DNA of 64,000 nt from Nymphaea colorata (GCF_008831285.2 NC_045140.1:22276131-22340130), one strand, 5' to 3'. Shown: positions 13,000-26,174, counted from the stretch's first letter. The notes: generated by a model not told the origin, from the sequence alone. Numbers and translations: made by a program.

Positions 13000-15900
13000 C
13001 CTGGTTTGCGTTTTAAGTTACCTTTGTTGACTTCTCTGCACTGTCTGCCAAGTTCAGTTAGAATGCCAAGCAAAAGCATGGGTGTGCGTAGCCTTGGGAG
13101 CTTCGAATAAAGCCCTAGTGGTGGATCAATCGAGTTCTTCTAGTTTTTTCTGCATTGTTCTTCGCAACTTGTTACATTCCTATATAGGATCATCGGGAAG
13201 GGTGACTGAGAAGATGATAGTTGGTAACTTCAATTGGCTAGGCTCTTGTAGGGATGTTCCTTAGGGAACGGAATTTGGGTGTTTTACTAGGCATGAATCA
13301 ATCCGGATCTCGGTTCTATGATAAATAATAATATTATGATCTGCCAAAAGCACAAGAGTATATTTTCTTGATTGGATTTAGGTTCGGACTACCCAACTCT
13401 TAGCCTGAGCAGACCTAAAAGCTCTAAAAACTTTGGTTTTCTTTCTGCAAGGACAAGATGATCGATCTAGAAATGGTTCAAGATGATCGATCTAGGGGTT
13501 TCAAACCACGTAGCAAGCAGTTCAGTTTAAACTCGATCAGGAGGCTGGATTGATGGGATAGACTTGATTTGAACTTAGAATGGCCAGTGGACAGTGGATG
13601 AATTCTTAATTGCGCTCTCTTTTTTTTAAGTACTGTTTTCTTTTTACTTTAAAGACAGATTTATCTGGGTTGTTTCGTGTTTGAGTCCAGGGAAGGCAGA
13701 GAGATACTTCACCGAACCTATGGCACCAATCAAATTAAGTGCTATTGGTGGTTTGGATCAAGGAACAGTGGAACACGACACTAGGGAGCAGTTTCTGATC
13801 ATTGGCAGGTAGCCATCGTATAAATGGATTAAGTTCCAGATGAATTCAAGCTGATAGTTGGTGAATCACGAGAATCTACTGCTCCATTCCCGGCCGAGGG
13901 AAACGAAAAAAAAAAAAAAAAAGAATGAAAGGTGTACTTGATGTCTGTGTCAACTTTAGATCTTTTCGGCAAGGAATAGATATTGAAGAAGATATTGCCG
14001 GCTGCCTCTTCCAATGCCTTCTTTTTTATTGATGGTTTTACATTGCATCTATCCGGACTTGGGAACGGTTGGGACTCGAGAAAGATTCACCGATCATCAT
14101 CATATCCAGCTTACACGGCCATCTTCATTTGGACTTCAATTTCTAGATCCAAAGTTGAGCTCAACAGAAGTCAGATCCTAACTTGGCATAAAATTTTGGG
14201 TTCAAATCTTTATTGGGTACCTCAGATTTGGATCGGAATCCTCCCCATAGGTCCAAAGCCAACTAATTAAATGGATCCAGCTTGGGGTCGGTAATCGGAT
14301 CTGACAGGCTCGATGGCATCCCAGTGAGTGAATTTTTTTGGTTGGATGAACAATTTTGAATCTATGATGATTGCGGTTGTGCCTGTAGAAGCATGCATAA
14401 TCTGGTGTCTCACAGGGGCCCAAAGAAGAAGATGATTTAGAAGATCTCCTGACGTCTCAAGAGTTTCAACACTGGTATTTGATTGGTGCTCGAATCGAAC
14501 AAGAGAAGGACAATTAATCAAGGAGAAGATGCGCTACATCTTCGATATCTTAAAACATCTCATCATGTGAAAAGTTTTCAAAGTACCCATCGGATCAAAT
14601 CATAGAGAAAAGGGAGGTTGCAGTCACTTTTGCTAGGTTGATTTGGAGGCATCGGCAGACAAGATCACGGGAGGATGTGTCCTTCCAACCAAACTCTCGC
14701 AGCACACGAGATAAAAAGTCTAGATGCATGAACAGGCAGCGCTCTTCGAGGTCTCCCGGGAACTTCCATGCAAAGATCTTCCGGTTTTCTTCTTCTAAGA
14801 TTGAAGTTTGACGTCCATATTAATTAATTTATGCCCACAAGACGTGCGCACCTCCAGGATCGAACTCTGGACATCTTTAGCTTCGGTACTAAACCTCACC
14901 TACCTCAGGCCAGGTTACTGGATATCACAATTTGTAGAAGGCTTAGAAAGAAGATCATTTTTACTTGGGCGCTTGGCAAATCTATCTCTGTCTTGTTACT
15001 GTTAACTAAAGTTGGATTGGATTAATGGGATATCCAACGAACTGTTTTAAATAAGTTGGTTATGGAAAAATTAAATTCAACATCGGATTGAGAAATCCGA
15101 GTGAATTCAGTTTTTTTAGGAAATGACATTTTTTTTTTTTGGGTTGGGAATTGGTTTTAAATAAATATTCAGCTCTGTATTGGCTGGCCAATATTTATAC
15201 AGTCGGAAAGTCGGTTTTTAACACATCATAATGCAAATATTTAAAAATGATAATCCGAACCAGAGTCGAGATCTGAATTTTGTTCTGAATTTAAAAGTGA
15301 ATTTTGATTGGATTGGATTTGGTTTCAGGTTTTTCATGATTCACATGTTAAATCCAAATTCAAATCCGAATATTTCAACATCCAATTGAAACCCAAACCC
15401 GAATTATTATTGACTTGTGAGCATGTGAGAATTAATGGATGAAACTTTTTTTTTTTCACAATTGAAGGTTTTTGAAATTAAATAAATAGATCTTGATTTT
15501 AGTTCCAAGTGTGCAACAAATAATTGCATGTTCGTTTTGATTGTTTAAGCTTGCAAGACCGTGGTTACTATAAACCATGCCCATGATAATTAAAACGACC
15601 ATACCCGGTACCACACCAGCACCATACCGATACGACACTAGTACTTATGGGGTTGGGTACCCCAGGAGTGCGGCTTTGACGGAACCAAGTCCGATCAAAG
15701 CACCTAAATCTGTTTTGGTCCGTTTTTAAACTCGTCAAAGTTTGACCGAGTTTAAAGTTGTCCGTTTTAAATTTAACGTTTTTTCATTTTAACGTTTTAA
15801 ACTATTGTAACGTGAAAATTTTCGAAACCCTTTTTTCCCTTCTTCATTTCGTTTTGTTTCATCGCTTCATCTCTCACCGACGAAGGCAGCGGCGACCGGC

Positions 15901-17422
15901 GGCTGTAGGCGACGAACGGCGGCGGCCGGCGTTGAACGGCGACGGTATTTGCTTTTTTTTCATATTTTTCTCATTTTCTGTCGAGATTCTGAGCCTTCCA
16001 TCTCCTGCCGAGCTTCTGAGCTTTTGTTTGTGCTTCTGCTTCTTTTATTGATCTCTCATCTCTCCGACCATCACTCACCAATCACCAGATTCACCACCCA
16101 CAATCTCTTTCTCTCTCTCTGAGGCTCTGCCCACTCCGTCGCTGCCCACCATCTGTTGCTACACACTTTCGGCGCAAATCCCCTCTTGCACACTGCCTCT
16201 AGTCTGTGAATGAATGAACGAATGACTATTAATCTACCCACCCTCACTGTGCATGTGAATATCTGCATTTGTATGAATCTCTGTGAATCTTCGTTGTATG
16301 CTGGGATCAGTTAGCTCAGCTGTCGATCGTTGCTTGGTGTCTCTATCTTTTATAATTTTATTCTTTTGATTAGGGCTTTCCTTTAATTGGCAGAATTGGG
16401 GGAATGTGTTATTCTGTTTGAAATTATATTCTGCTTTTATAGTTTTATTCTTCTATAATTTTATTCTCTTTTATATATGTGCGAATGTGTTTTTGACATA
16501 TACATATATGTGCATGTGTACGGCCGTACCTCCGCACCTAAGTTTTTTTAAAAATGGTTCGCACCCGTATCCGCACCCATCTTCTATAGAATTCTTTATA
16601 TGAAATCTTTTGTGGTTCAACGATTCGAAAAGTTTCCTGCCGTCTTCAAATTTCAGTGAAAAATTAATCAAATATTGTTCTTACACCCAGGAACAAAATA
16701 TGTATTATGGAATGTACTATTTACATATATACTTGTCCCTTTAGCTGTTCTTTACTTCCTTTTTGATTTTTCATTATTTTTATTGATAGTATATATTTCA
16801 CTAATTTCATCTTGAAGCATACACATCAATACTTGCAGGCTTACGCCTTATCCCATGACAGGCTTGATGCCTCTCTTCGCCTTAATGCTACTAAGAACAC
16901 TGGTTAATTGTAGAAAAAATGTCTGATGGTTGTTTTTAGGTTAGTTGTCTGTTCTGTGTGAAAAAATGACCTTAGACATTCGAGCTAGTTACATCAGAAA
17001 CAACAATTTGAAGAGGACTAGGTTGCCTGCAAATTAAAATGGTATCAAATGAACTGCAGAAGCTTCTTTCAGTATCTTCCATGGACTGTGTTTTGCTCGG
17101 AGCTTTCAGCAATTCTTTCTTCTTCTTTTTTTTAATTCTAATAAGGTTTTTCTACTTCTAGATTGTTGATTTCTTTCAAAGGATTTAGTAATTTCTAGCG
17201 AATATCATGGAAGCTGAAAGAAATTTGGCAAATAAAGGAAAGAAAAGAGAAAAAAAAGGAGAATATTGTCCAAAGTTTATAATGTATCTACCAATCTCTG
17301 TTTTATTCTCATGAATAACTTTTAGCAACTTGGGCATTTCTTCATCTTCAGCATTCTCCTTTTCTTATTTATGTTTAAAGTTCTTATCATCTTGTGCTTA
17401 TTGTGTAGCCAATTTTGTGCAA
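13000..17422. other. intergenic region with repeat debris
   Basis: No confident gene. Islands rich in ggatc, gaatcc and ccgaa occur at 14.04-14.30 and 15.24-15.40 kb. A 25-bp duplication containing AAGATGATCGATCTAG lies at 13.46-13.50 kb. A GC-rich block at 15.88-15.95 kb ends at a possible splice donor and may be a non-coding first exon of the downstream RRM gene. A short exon-like frame lies at 16839-16907. Confidence 0.5.
14817..14947 (-). mobile_element. SINE-like repeat, copy 1
   Basis: Read on the minus strand it has a candidate RNA polymerase III A box (TGGCCTGAGGTAGG) followed about 40 nt later by a good B box (GAGTTCGATCC). It aligns over about 130 nt with 21026-21157. A tRNA-derived SINE is the simplest reading. 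Ends and target duplications are not resolved. Confidence 0.45.
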
Positions 17423-20155
17423 ATGGGGAAGAAAAAAATGAAGATGAAACAGAGTGGTAAGATAAAACCGAGTGGTGACGGTTCGGAAAAGAAGAGGTCA
17501 CACCACAGTAAAGAAGCTCCTGAGTTCTTGGTATTCAACCATCATCTACTTTTCCTGGATGTTTTATTGGTCTTCATATCCATTGGCTATGCTGGGTAGA
17601 GTTTTTAATGTTTGGTTTCTTGTCAAGCCTTTGGAAGGTGGTCCTGGGAGTCGATTGCCTAAAGAAGATGAAGAACCACCTGCATTGAATTCCCGTGTCG
17701 TGTATGTTGGACACATCCCTCATGGATTTTATGAGGAACAGATGCAAGGTTCATTCTAAGTAGTTATTAACTTATTATTACTTCTTTCCATATTTGTTCA
17801 TAGATGTTGTGGTTGAAAAAATTAAAGATAGTTGACATTTTCAGGTTTCTTTAAACAGTTTGGAACTATCAAGAGATTGCGGGTGGCACGAAACAGAAAG
17901 GTTATCTCTAAAGTCTGAACTTTGTGTATGACATTGTTTCAATTAAAGAAGTTACTAAACTTTCACTAAAACAAGTCATACAGAAGTTTTCTCTTTTGCT
18001 TCTCTAAGCATGTAATCATGATGTTAGCGACATACCGTCTAGACGGTCTACCTTGAGGTTATTGGTGTAGTATATATCTTTTCTTATTCATACCTTTTTT
18101 ATTTTCACTAATATAAGAGTAATCCGCTTTTTATTTTGAATTTGGGAGATGGTTTCTTGTTTGACTATAGTGGCAGTTGTACCATAGCTAGCTTAGGCTA
18201 GACATAATTAAGAATATATGGTTCCAATGTGCTATTGGATACACAGCTCCAGATGCATAGAAGGGTCCTTTAATTACTACTATTCTTGTCATGAAGTTGA
18301 AATAAAAAACTATCCCATTTTTTACATTCCAATTGCAGTGTTCATATTTGTAAACTTATCACTTTTCACATAGCATGGGGTAGTTTCTAAGTGAGCATGT
18401 TGGCTTTAATTTTATGAATGTTGTTAATGCAATTCATTTGATGTATTTTATCATTTTATGTTCAATTATGCTGGTAGAGGAGCCAAAGCAGAAATAGCCA
18501 AGGGAAAACTGAAATGAGACAGTATGATGACTCATCGGCTATGCTACTTTTATCTGTAAAACTGAAGTAAAAGTAAAATAGCTTCTTTGTGGTTACTGTT
18601 GTCACAAGCTGGTGATTATTCTGTTAAGGGAACCAACTCCTGTTGCTTTATGGAAAAGGCAATCATCTTACACATTGTTTTCCTTTTCCATTTGCACTTA
18701 TGTTTTTGTTAGTCCTACGCTATCTACCCAAAAGTGCTACTTAGTGGGACCATCCAAACTGCCTAGGCAGGATAGGATATGAATTAAAATTGCCCAAAAA
18801 AACAAGTATATATCTGTTGTTGTGAATCTAGTCTACCACATTATCGCGCACTTTCTGTCGTGAAACATGCATATGTACTACCAAAGATTCACACTACCAC
18901 ATTATAGTCTTTCCGAACATTCAATAAGGAAACAACCAATGAATAATGAAGCACTGCAAGAAATAGAAGGAACTACATGCATATGAAAATACAACAAAAA
19001 ATAGTTGATAATACGCACAAGAAATACATATGTGCTTGTATACATGTATGCATGTGTTATGTGCATGTGCATGTGTGGGTTTCCACAGTTGAAAATCTGC
19101 CTCATGAGCAAATAATTCCCGATACACTTTTACCTTTGATTCAGAATGTACTACATTATTGCTGTTTGAATATTTTTCTTTTGCTTAATGCATCTTTTTG
19201 TAATGCAGACAGGGAAGTCTAAACATTATGGGTTCATTGAATTCGAGTCACCTGAGGTGAGAGTTTCTTGACCTGCATGTCCTAGATTTCTTTTGTGCAA
19301 TGTAGGTGACCCCCTTGTTATATTGCAGGTTGCTAAAATTGTTGCTGATTGTATGAATAATTATCTGCTATTTGAACACATTCTACAAGTTCATACAATT
19401 CCACCGGAGAAGATTCATCCAAAAATGTATGTTAATCGGGTATTGGGCTGCTGATTGCTTTTCTGTTGTCAACATTGATGCTCATGCACGTGTAGGTGTG
19501 CGCATGCTCATCATTTGTAAATGCTTGTTTCTTGCTGCCATGTTCTGTTTCATTTCTTAGTTCTGCTTCCAATTTAAGTTGTCCGCTACATGGTTATTCA
19601 AAATTTCAAACTATGCAGTAACAAAGGTTTCAATTTATTTATTATTCAAGCATTGTGATTCTTCCAATTGCTTGTTTTCTCATTCTCAGGTGGAAGCAGG
19701 TGAAGCGTAGCTATGATCCATCAAGAGGGAGAAGAATTGAACGGATGAGGCATAATAAGGTCGGTCCACTGTGCGCTTCTATGAGACTAGCAATAGGAGA
19801 TATTTTGGCTGATGCTGGGAGATCTTTTGCTTTTATCGAGAGATAGAAATGCACTCTTTAACTGTTCCAGATTAACAATTAATTGGTTGATCAAAACATG
19901 TTCTGTTGTGCTACAGGACAGGACTGCTGAAGAGCACAAGAAGATGGTGGCAGCAATCATGCGGAGGGATCTAAAGCGAAGAAAGAATATCAAAGCTGCT
20001 GGTATTGATTATGAGTGTCCAGATTTGGTGAGTACATACTTCAATCCTTTTCATGTCTTGGTTTATTATTTGTGCTTACCCTTGCCTTTGTTATTTTACA
20101 GATAGGAAGTATTCTGCCTACTCCCAAGAAAATCAAGTTCTCAGAGGAAGAATAG
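17423..20155 (+). CDS. nucleolar RRM protein, NIFK / Nop15 type
   Basis: Likely a ribosome-assembly factor of the nucleolus (large-subunit pathway), by homology to yeast Nop15 and human NIFK. Eight exons give 221 residues: 17423-17530, 17628-17748, 17845-17900, 19209-19256, 19329-19426, 19690-19759, 19917-20027 and 20102-20155; every border is GT..AG and the frame stays open. A Lys-rich N-terminus leads into EFLPLEGGPGSRLP. One RRM spans about residues 59-134, with RNP2 VVYVGHI and RNP1 KHYGFIEF. The basic C-terminal part contains AEEHKKMVAAIMRRDLKRRK, AAGIDYECPDL and the terminal TPKKIKFSEEE, all typical of the plant family. The ATG at 17423 is chosen because MGKKK.. fits the family start. 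Introns 3 (1.3 kb) and 5 are the largest. A non-coding first exon near 15.9 kb is possible but unproven. Confidence 0.93.
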
Positions 20156-20837
20156 ATTGATATTTTGCTTAGTGATTTAGCTTATTTAAATGGTGTAACT
20201 TCTATTTCCTATTCCCAGATTGTTCACTTGCAACATATACAGCATGGTACTTCCAAGTGAATTTAGGTGCATGGTGATATATATTAGGCATGGTTGCAGA
20301 GCAGGCTGAATCAAAACTACCATTTTGGTCTGAGTTTGGCTTGGATGGTTAGAGTGATCGTTAAGAGGAAAACCATGATAGCAAACGGCCTGTAGGAAGG
20401 CAAAGCAAAGGTTGGTTGAATCAAAAGGGCCAACAAAGATTCGATTGGGGATACCATAGCTAAATATGCCACCTCAACTGCCGGACCTTGAAGATTGTAA
20501 AAGGCAGCAGACCAGTTTTATCGACATCAGTACGTCGTCTCGGCAATTGATGTATATTTGGCTCATTACTTAAATGATGCGGTGCTGATGATAACGTTGG
20601 TCCATACGCTTGTGTCCCAATTGGCTGATTCACGATTTATGAACTTTTCTATGATAAGTTAATGATAATTCTAATGTTTTTGAGTGCCCAGTAGAGATTG
20701 GCGTTGGACATATTGATCCAGCTCTTGTGTGTGAGACACTACAGCCGCTATAACCTTGGGCAGAATTTGTTTTAAAGAGGCCTAGTGTCTGCATTCACTA
20801 CCATAAAATCGACGGGAAGGACCTTGGGTTTAGGGAG

Positions 20838-20998
20838 AAGGATAGGGGCGGAGGTACGGTTTGAGGGAACATGTTTTTAAAAATTCAAAAATTTATGTGC
20901 ACAATTCAAAAAATTGTAGTTTAATATACATATAAAAATTTGAAATATTTTTTTTCGGCCCTGGCAACCAAAAATTCGTGACTCCCCCCTTAGGGAAG
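20838..20998. mobile_element. possible short non-autonomous element
   Basis: Begins GATAGGGGCGGAGGTA and closes near TGACTCCCCCCTTAGGG, giving a loose inverted pair around an AT-rich core with AAAAATTC words. This resembles a widespread plant short-element style. A related but shorter trace lies near 45.51-45.60 kb. Family and target duplications are not established. Confidence 0.35.
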
Positions 20999-21025
20999 GG
21001 GAGAAGTTTTGGCATCTTTGAGATA

Positions 21026-21157
21026 CTAGTTAATCTATGGCAACAAGGCTCACATCTTCAGGGTTGGACTCGATCTGGACCTTTTTATCTTAGGTACTAA
21101 ATCTCACCTACCTTGGGTCAGATTGGTAGAAAACACGTTGCAAATGTAGAAGACTTA
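21026..21157 (-). mobile_element. SINE-like repeat, copy 2
   Basis: On the minus strand it carries GGTAGGTGAGATTTAGTACC and a B-box-like GATCGAGTCC, and aligns with 14817-14947 from the ACTAAA..CACCTACC block through the GCC..CATA..ATTAA end. It is older or more diverged than one would expect of an active copy. Confidence 0.45.
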
Positions 21158-21620
21158 ATGAACTTGGCATTGGAACTATAAGAATCCAATCACTGCTTAA
21201 ATTTAGATAAGGAATTAAGACGTAAGGAAGCAGTTGAACAAATATATCATCTTGATCCCCACGTCCATCTTAATGATGAGAGTCTCTAACCCATGTAAAG
21301 TTTTATACAATTATAAGCACCCAATTTATGATAGGCCTGATATTTTTTCCCGTTACAATAAACTTCTATCTTTCGGACATGGATCTTACAGACCCAACGC
21401 CCAGATGGGAGTTCAAATGTTTTCTAAACAAAATAATGTTGTCAGAAACCCTAACAGTACATCGTATGTGGGTCTCTTGCACCTACGCGACTAGGATTCG
21501 ACTCGTTCATTAATGAATTGCTTACCGAAACAAATCAAGCTGGAGTTTTGTAACTGTGAGTAGGTTCGTCCAAAGTGCGCAGGAAGTCCTAAAAAATATT
21601 ATAAAAACCATTGTTAATGT

Positions 21621-21861
21621 CAGGGATGCCAACAGATAAAATTAAATTAAGATATACCTTTAACCATGTCGACTTTTTTTATATATTTACATATTTAGAT
21701 TTAAATACAAATAAAAAAAGGTCATATCAGAGTCCAAGATCAGGCTTCACAATCCGGATCTGATTTTTACATTCATATTCAGATCCATATTCATGATCCA
21801 AACTTGGCCGATTTTCAAAATGTAAGAGCATATATGAGATTTATTTGAAAATAAATCTGAT

Positions 21862-21903
<42 letters not shown>

Positions 21904-22034
21904 CCGATTGAAATCAGATTCATATCTGAATCCAATCTGATTTCTTAATTAAATGTTTAATTTCTTTTCATACTGACTTTTTCAAGACGGTTAGATTGAA
22001 TATTTAATCTAAATCAGATATGTTGACATCCCTA
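21621..22034. mobile_element. MITE with hAT-like termini
   Basis: A 414-bp non-coding element. The left end CAGGGATGCCAACAGAT and the reverse complement of the right end TAGGGATGTCAACATAT match at 14 of 17 positions. The interior is rich in ggatc/gattc words and includes a long AT microsatellite. I saw no clear 8-bp target duplication, so assignment to the hAT superfamily rests on the terminal wording only. Confidence 0.55.
21863..21901. repeat. GT/AT microsatellite
   Basis: A short GT run followed by (AT)15, inside the MITE-like element. Confidence 0.95.
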
Positions 22035-22960
22035 TAGCATAATAACGGTCTCTTTTGTCCAATCAAAGTAAACCTTTTATTCAAACCTCCTTGTTCACAC
22101 TTGTTTCAAAGATCAAATGTAGGTGGGAGCATACCTCTCAGCATTTACGAGAGGAATTCTACATATATTCGGCTCATGTGCAGCTTAACTGATCCAAGCT
22201 CCAGCGTTGAGTAAATTAAAGCTGCCCCGGCTCGGCTGGTGATGAAGAACCCTCTAAGAAGATACAAGCTTGGCTTCATCATCTACTGGGCCGGGTGGCA
22301 CTTGGGTTTGCCTTTGTTGTCAGACCGTGAGCATCTTCTACTCTAACACATGCATGGGTAGGGTCACATTGATGGGTTAATTTGGTAAGAAGAGACCAGT
22401 TTAATTTGCTACCAAGCATGAATTTGATAATGATAATAATTCGGTTTCCACCTCTTGACCACCCTTCAGTCAGGTGAACTGGGCGGCGTTTCTTTACATC
22501 AATTTTTTCTAGAAAAAAGTCTCCTGCAGATTTTACTAAGGACGTCAAATACATTAAAAAGACTATGTTCAACTTGTGTTCATGTATAATATTGATGTTT
22601 TTTAGATGGTTTATAATGATAAGGTCAGCACGTCCTCGGCGTGGAGGTCGCACTTCTGTGTGTGAGCAACATGTAGCGAACGACTTAAGCCTTCCCTAAT
22701 GAAGAAAAGTTGTGTAATTGGTACAGAACAAACCATACAGAATTTGAATTACGAGTACCTACAAATTAGGGAAAATCACACTCGAGCAAGAAAGGCAACG
22801 GAAATCATGAACCCGATCATATTCGAGTTCATCTTTATGCGCATCGTATGCAGTAAACAAACTGATTTCATGGCTCTGTTCGTTCAGGATTTTATGGTGC
22901 CAGAGTTCATGAAATAAATTATCAGTCCAATAAGCCGTGGTTGAATAGCTGCAGAGCACG

Positions 22961-22971
22961 CATATATATTT
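22961..22971 (+). promoter_or_regulatory. possible TATA box
   Basis: CATATATATTT lies about 175 bp upstream of the ATG of the first membrane-protein gene, a plausible but unproven TATA position. Confidence 0.3.
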
Positions 22972-23141
22972 GCAGTAGTGCTTGTCAACTAACACCGCTT
23001 CTGCAGAGTTGAATCTTTATTAAAATCAAGGTCCCACATCGACTCCCCACATTACGTGACAACCAGAAGTATGGCCAGAAGTTGAGCCAAGTTCTCCAAT
23101 CTTCCCTCTGCAAGGCCTCGTCGATCGATCTTGAAACGATC

Positions 23142-24136
23142 ATGGAAGCGTCAGCCTCTGAAATGACGAGCAGGAAGGAGGAGCTCCTCTTCTCCCTCAA
23201 ACTCTTCGGCCTCTTTGTGATTTCTCTCATGGTTGTCTGCCATGTACTCGTCGCACCCAACCCTTCCGAAGCTCGCCTCATCTCCGATATCGGCCAAACC
23301 TTGTTCATTTTCACCGCCACCGAAGCTCTCTACGTCTTGGCCTTAGGGGTCGCCACCTTGTACACTGTAACGGTGATAATCTACTCGGCCATGGCTGCGC
23401 ACTCGGGGAACATGACCTCGCAGCAGGAGAATTGCCATGGCAGCTCGTTGGTACGTGGAAGCGATTCATCACTACGTGGGTCTACGTTACCCTCCTTGCT
23501 TCTTCTTACGTCCTTTCCGCAGTGTTCTTCATCGATTATTCTGCCACCGTACTCAAGGATACGATTTTACGCATTGTGGTGCTCTTGCTGGTGATCGTCT
23601 CTTACTCATACCTGGTGGTGGTGTGGATCTTGGAGTCCACACTTGACGTGCTCGAAGGTGATTGTGGTAAGGTATCGGATGATCCAGAGTTGCAGGAAGG
23701 ACTACTCTTGGAGGAGGGTCGCTGTTGCAGTGAAGAAGACGATCATGCGCAGATGGGTACTGACGAAGCATTTGTTGGGAGGAGGAAGGGTTCTCAAGGG
23801 ATGAAGCGTTGGCTGGTCTTGGCAGTGTCCATTATTGCCTCTCTGGGTCTTGTGTGCTTTGAGATCGATGAGGATGAGTGGACGAAGGGCCAGATTTTGG
23901 CCAGAATTATCAGCACATTCCTGTTTCTTCCAACGGAGCTCCTGATTTTGGTGGTTTTTTTGGTGCTGTATTGGGGTTTCAGGGAAGCCAAGAAGGATGA
24001 GAAGCGTAGCTGGTTTATGTTTTGGTTCCCTCTGGCCGTGATTTTGGCTCTTCTTCTGCTGGACGAGAAGCAGGTTTTGGTTTACTTGCGTCCTTGTGAA
24101 GGTTCGATGTATTTATACATAACAACTTTGCTCTAA
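23142..24136 (+). pseudogene. multi-pass membrane protein paralogue with a disrupted frame
   Basis: Related to the intact gene at 27555-28502. The frame opened by MEASASEMTSRKEELLFSLK carries two hydrophobic segments and reaches YSAMAAHSGNMTSQQE near 23431. The next frame continues LPWQLVGTWKRFITTWVYV, which lines up with LSWRVATTWKRPLITWLYV of the paralogue. The switch falls near 23432-23434; a loss of one base fits best, and no GT..AG intron is available there. The second part (to the stop at 24136) adds an acidic loop (LEEGRCCSEEDDHAQ) and further hydrophobic stretches, but its C-terminal half has drifted from the paralogue. It may be a pseudogene, a gene with a recent allele-specific lesion, or a sequencing error. 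The original function is unknown. Confidence 0.65.
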
Positions 24137-24607
24137 TTGATTGTCCATGATGGATAATTTATCCGCAAAAAGTGAGTAGGATCTTTTTGGCAATGCAAAT
24201 AATTGTTACTATTACATGAACTTGCCCCAAAAATTAAGATAGATAGATAGAATGGGGTAACACAGTGTTTTATAAATGTGTCCCAATTTTTGGGACAAAT
24301 TCATAAAATAGTAGTAAAGTACTGTTATTGTTGCCTAATTGCCCCACATGTTGTTTTACTGCTAGTTCGAATTTTAGCTTGTAAGTACAAGCTTGTAAGG
24401 ATCAGACCAATCGATGGGTTTAGCATTTTTACTTTTAAGAGTTCAAAGCCCAGCAAGGCTTTGCTCTCATGCCTAACGATCAGACAACGCCATAAAAAAA
24501 CTGAGGAACAACCCGGCAGTACCATTAAAACATGGATAATTAAGATGCATGTTGCTGCAATTGTCCTGTGCAGTCTCCTCCTTCTACCGCAACGTTGATG
24601 AGATTCA

Positions 24608-24610
<3 letters not shown>

Positions 24611-24651
<41 letters not shown>
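24611..24651. repeat. (TC)20 microsatellite
   Basis: An uninterrupted TC dinucleotide run of about 40 bp. Confidence 0.97.
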
Positions 24652-24656
<5 letters not shown>

Positions 24657-25035
24657 GTCAAAGGAACTGAGAATTATATCTCTTAACTAAGCGAAAGCAA
24701 CCTTTTGTATATTATTGCAGTCAATGCCATAAAATAATGGAAGATAACATGCATGCATGATGAAGGCGGGGAGAAGAGAGATAGTCAACTTGCCAAAATT
24801 CGGATTCTATAGGATATGGTGGCTCTAAATCCACTCCAGGTATTTAGCTGATGCAAGTTTTTATTTTCTTCCATCATCAAGAGCCTAACTTTCACTTGCA
24901 GATCAAGGTAATATGGCTTCCAAACTCAAATCACCATACAAAAATAATATTTATAATAATCAACTGCTGCTCCTTAATCCATGGAACCATTCAAAGTCAA
25001 TACCGCGTCATGATCAATAGGCAAGAAGAGCGAAG

Positions 25036-25234
25036 CAAGCTATCTAGTAATGAACTTTCATCCCCAAGCACTTTCAAATTTAAAATGCAATATTTAACTC
25101 AACCGACGCGAACTTCCGATTCATTCACAACCTTTATTTTTTTCTCTCTAACTTACTGATCACCTCGCTGATCTCGTCTTTTCTTGGTCTGAATAATTGA
25201 ATGCAATCTCATCGCTGCGATGCAAAAGGATCGG
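25036..25234. repeat. direct repeat, copy A
   Basis: Begins CAAGCTATCTAGTAATGAAC and ends AAAAGGATCGG. It matches 26175-26360 over its full length, with scattered substitutions and a few indels, in the same orientation. Confidence 0.85.
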
Positions 25235-26174
25235 TCCTAACCACTGTGCTTGAGCTTTCAATTTTTTTTTTTGTGGGCATTTAATAGAAAGTTGTGGAAT
25301 TGGTTGACTAAAATTTTGTAATATACAATGTTAAGAAGATTATCCCGGATATGGATCTGACATCCCATCAGTAAAATTGGAAACCCGACTTTGAGTTAAT
25401 ATTGATTTTTTCTGTTTAGAACTAATTATATGCATATCAGCCGATACATGGGACGAGTCGAGGTTGGGTGACCCCTCATTCTCGGTGCTTCTAGGGTCTT
25501 AAGCTGCATCGACATAATAAGTTATGACTGCTAACTTTGGTACCGTGCTCCACACACGGCAGCATAATATCAACGGAAATCAAACTATCCAGACTCTAGC
25601 CTAACCAACTAAGTAGGTTATTATGCCATTGAGTCAGACGTTGAGAGAATGCAATGTTTGGTCCATTCCGTGAAACACATTCTACGCGTTGGGGCCATAC
25701 TAGTGGTAGAGTCACATGGTGGCTAGTGTGAACCATATCTACCTCACAAACTTTATTTATTTTTATGTTTATATATATATATATATATAATATTCTTTAA
25801 AACATTAAAATTATTGAACTACTGTTTCCACCAGCCAAAATTTATACGTTGGCTAGTAGGTCACAACAGCCGTGACCGTCAGTTTTGACTCATTGAAGAC
25901 AATAAATTTTTGAAGTGACATGTTTTTATTGGAAGTCTTCGGTGTGGAAAGATATTATGAAATTGAACTTGATAAATCGAGTTCTGCGATCCTCGCTTTC
26001 TTGGCATCCCATGCCTGCCATCAACTTTAATTAGTTTGTCGCAGCTAATTTCATGAAAAAAAAAAGAATTATTTTGATGGAAAAACGAAGTTTCCAACAT
26101 GACTTTTGCGTCAACTGGTCAGTGCCTTTATGTGCAGATGTGAGAGTTTTGAACAAGATAGAAGCGGAATGAAC

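Larger units (their letters stand above)
20156..22960. other. intergenic region with transposon relics
   Basis: No gene is supported. The first few hundred bases should be the 3' untranslated region of the RRM gene. The rest contains a small GGGGCGGAG-ended element, a SINE-like copy and a MITE-like element, listed separately. Confidence 0.6.

Noticed and set aside
20575-20635. C/D-box snoRNA-like words (TGATGAT .. CTGA)
   Set aside because: The boxes are only about 40 nt apart with no terminal stem, too short for a plant C/D snoRNA.
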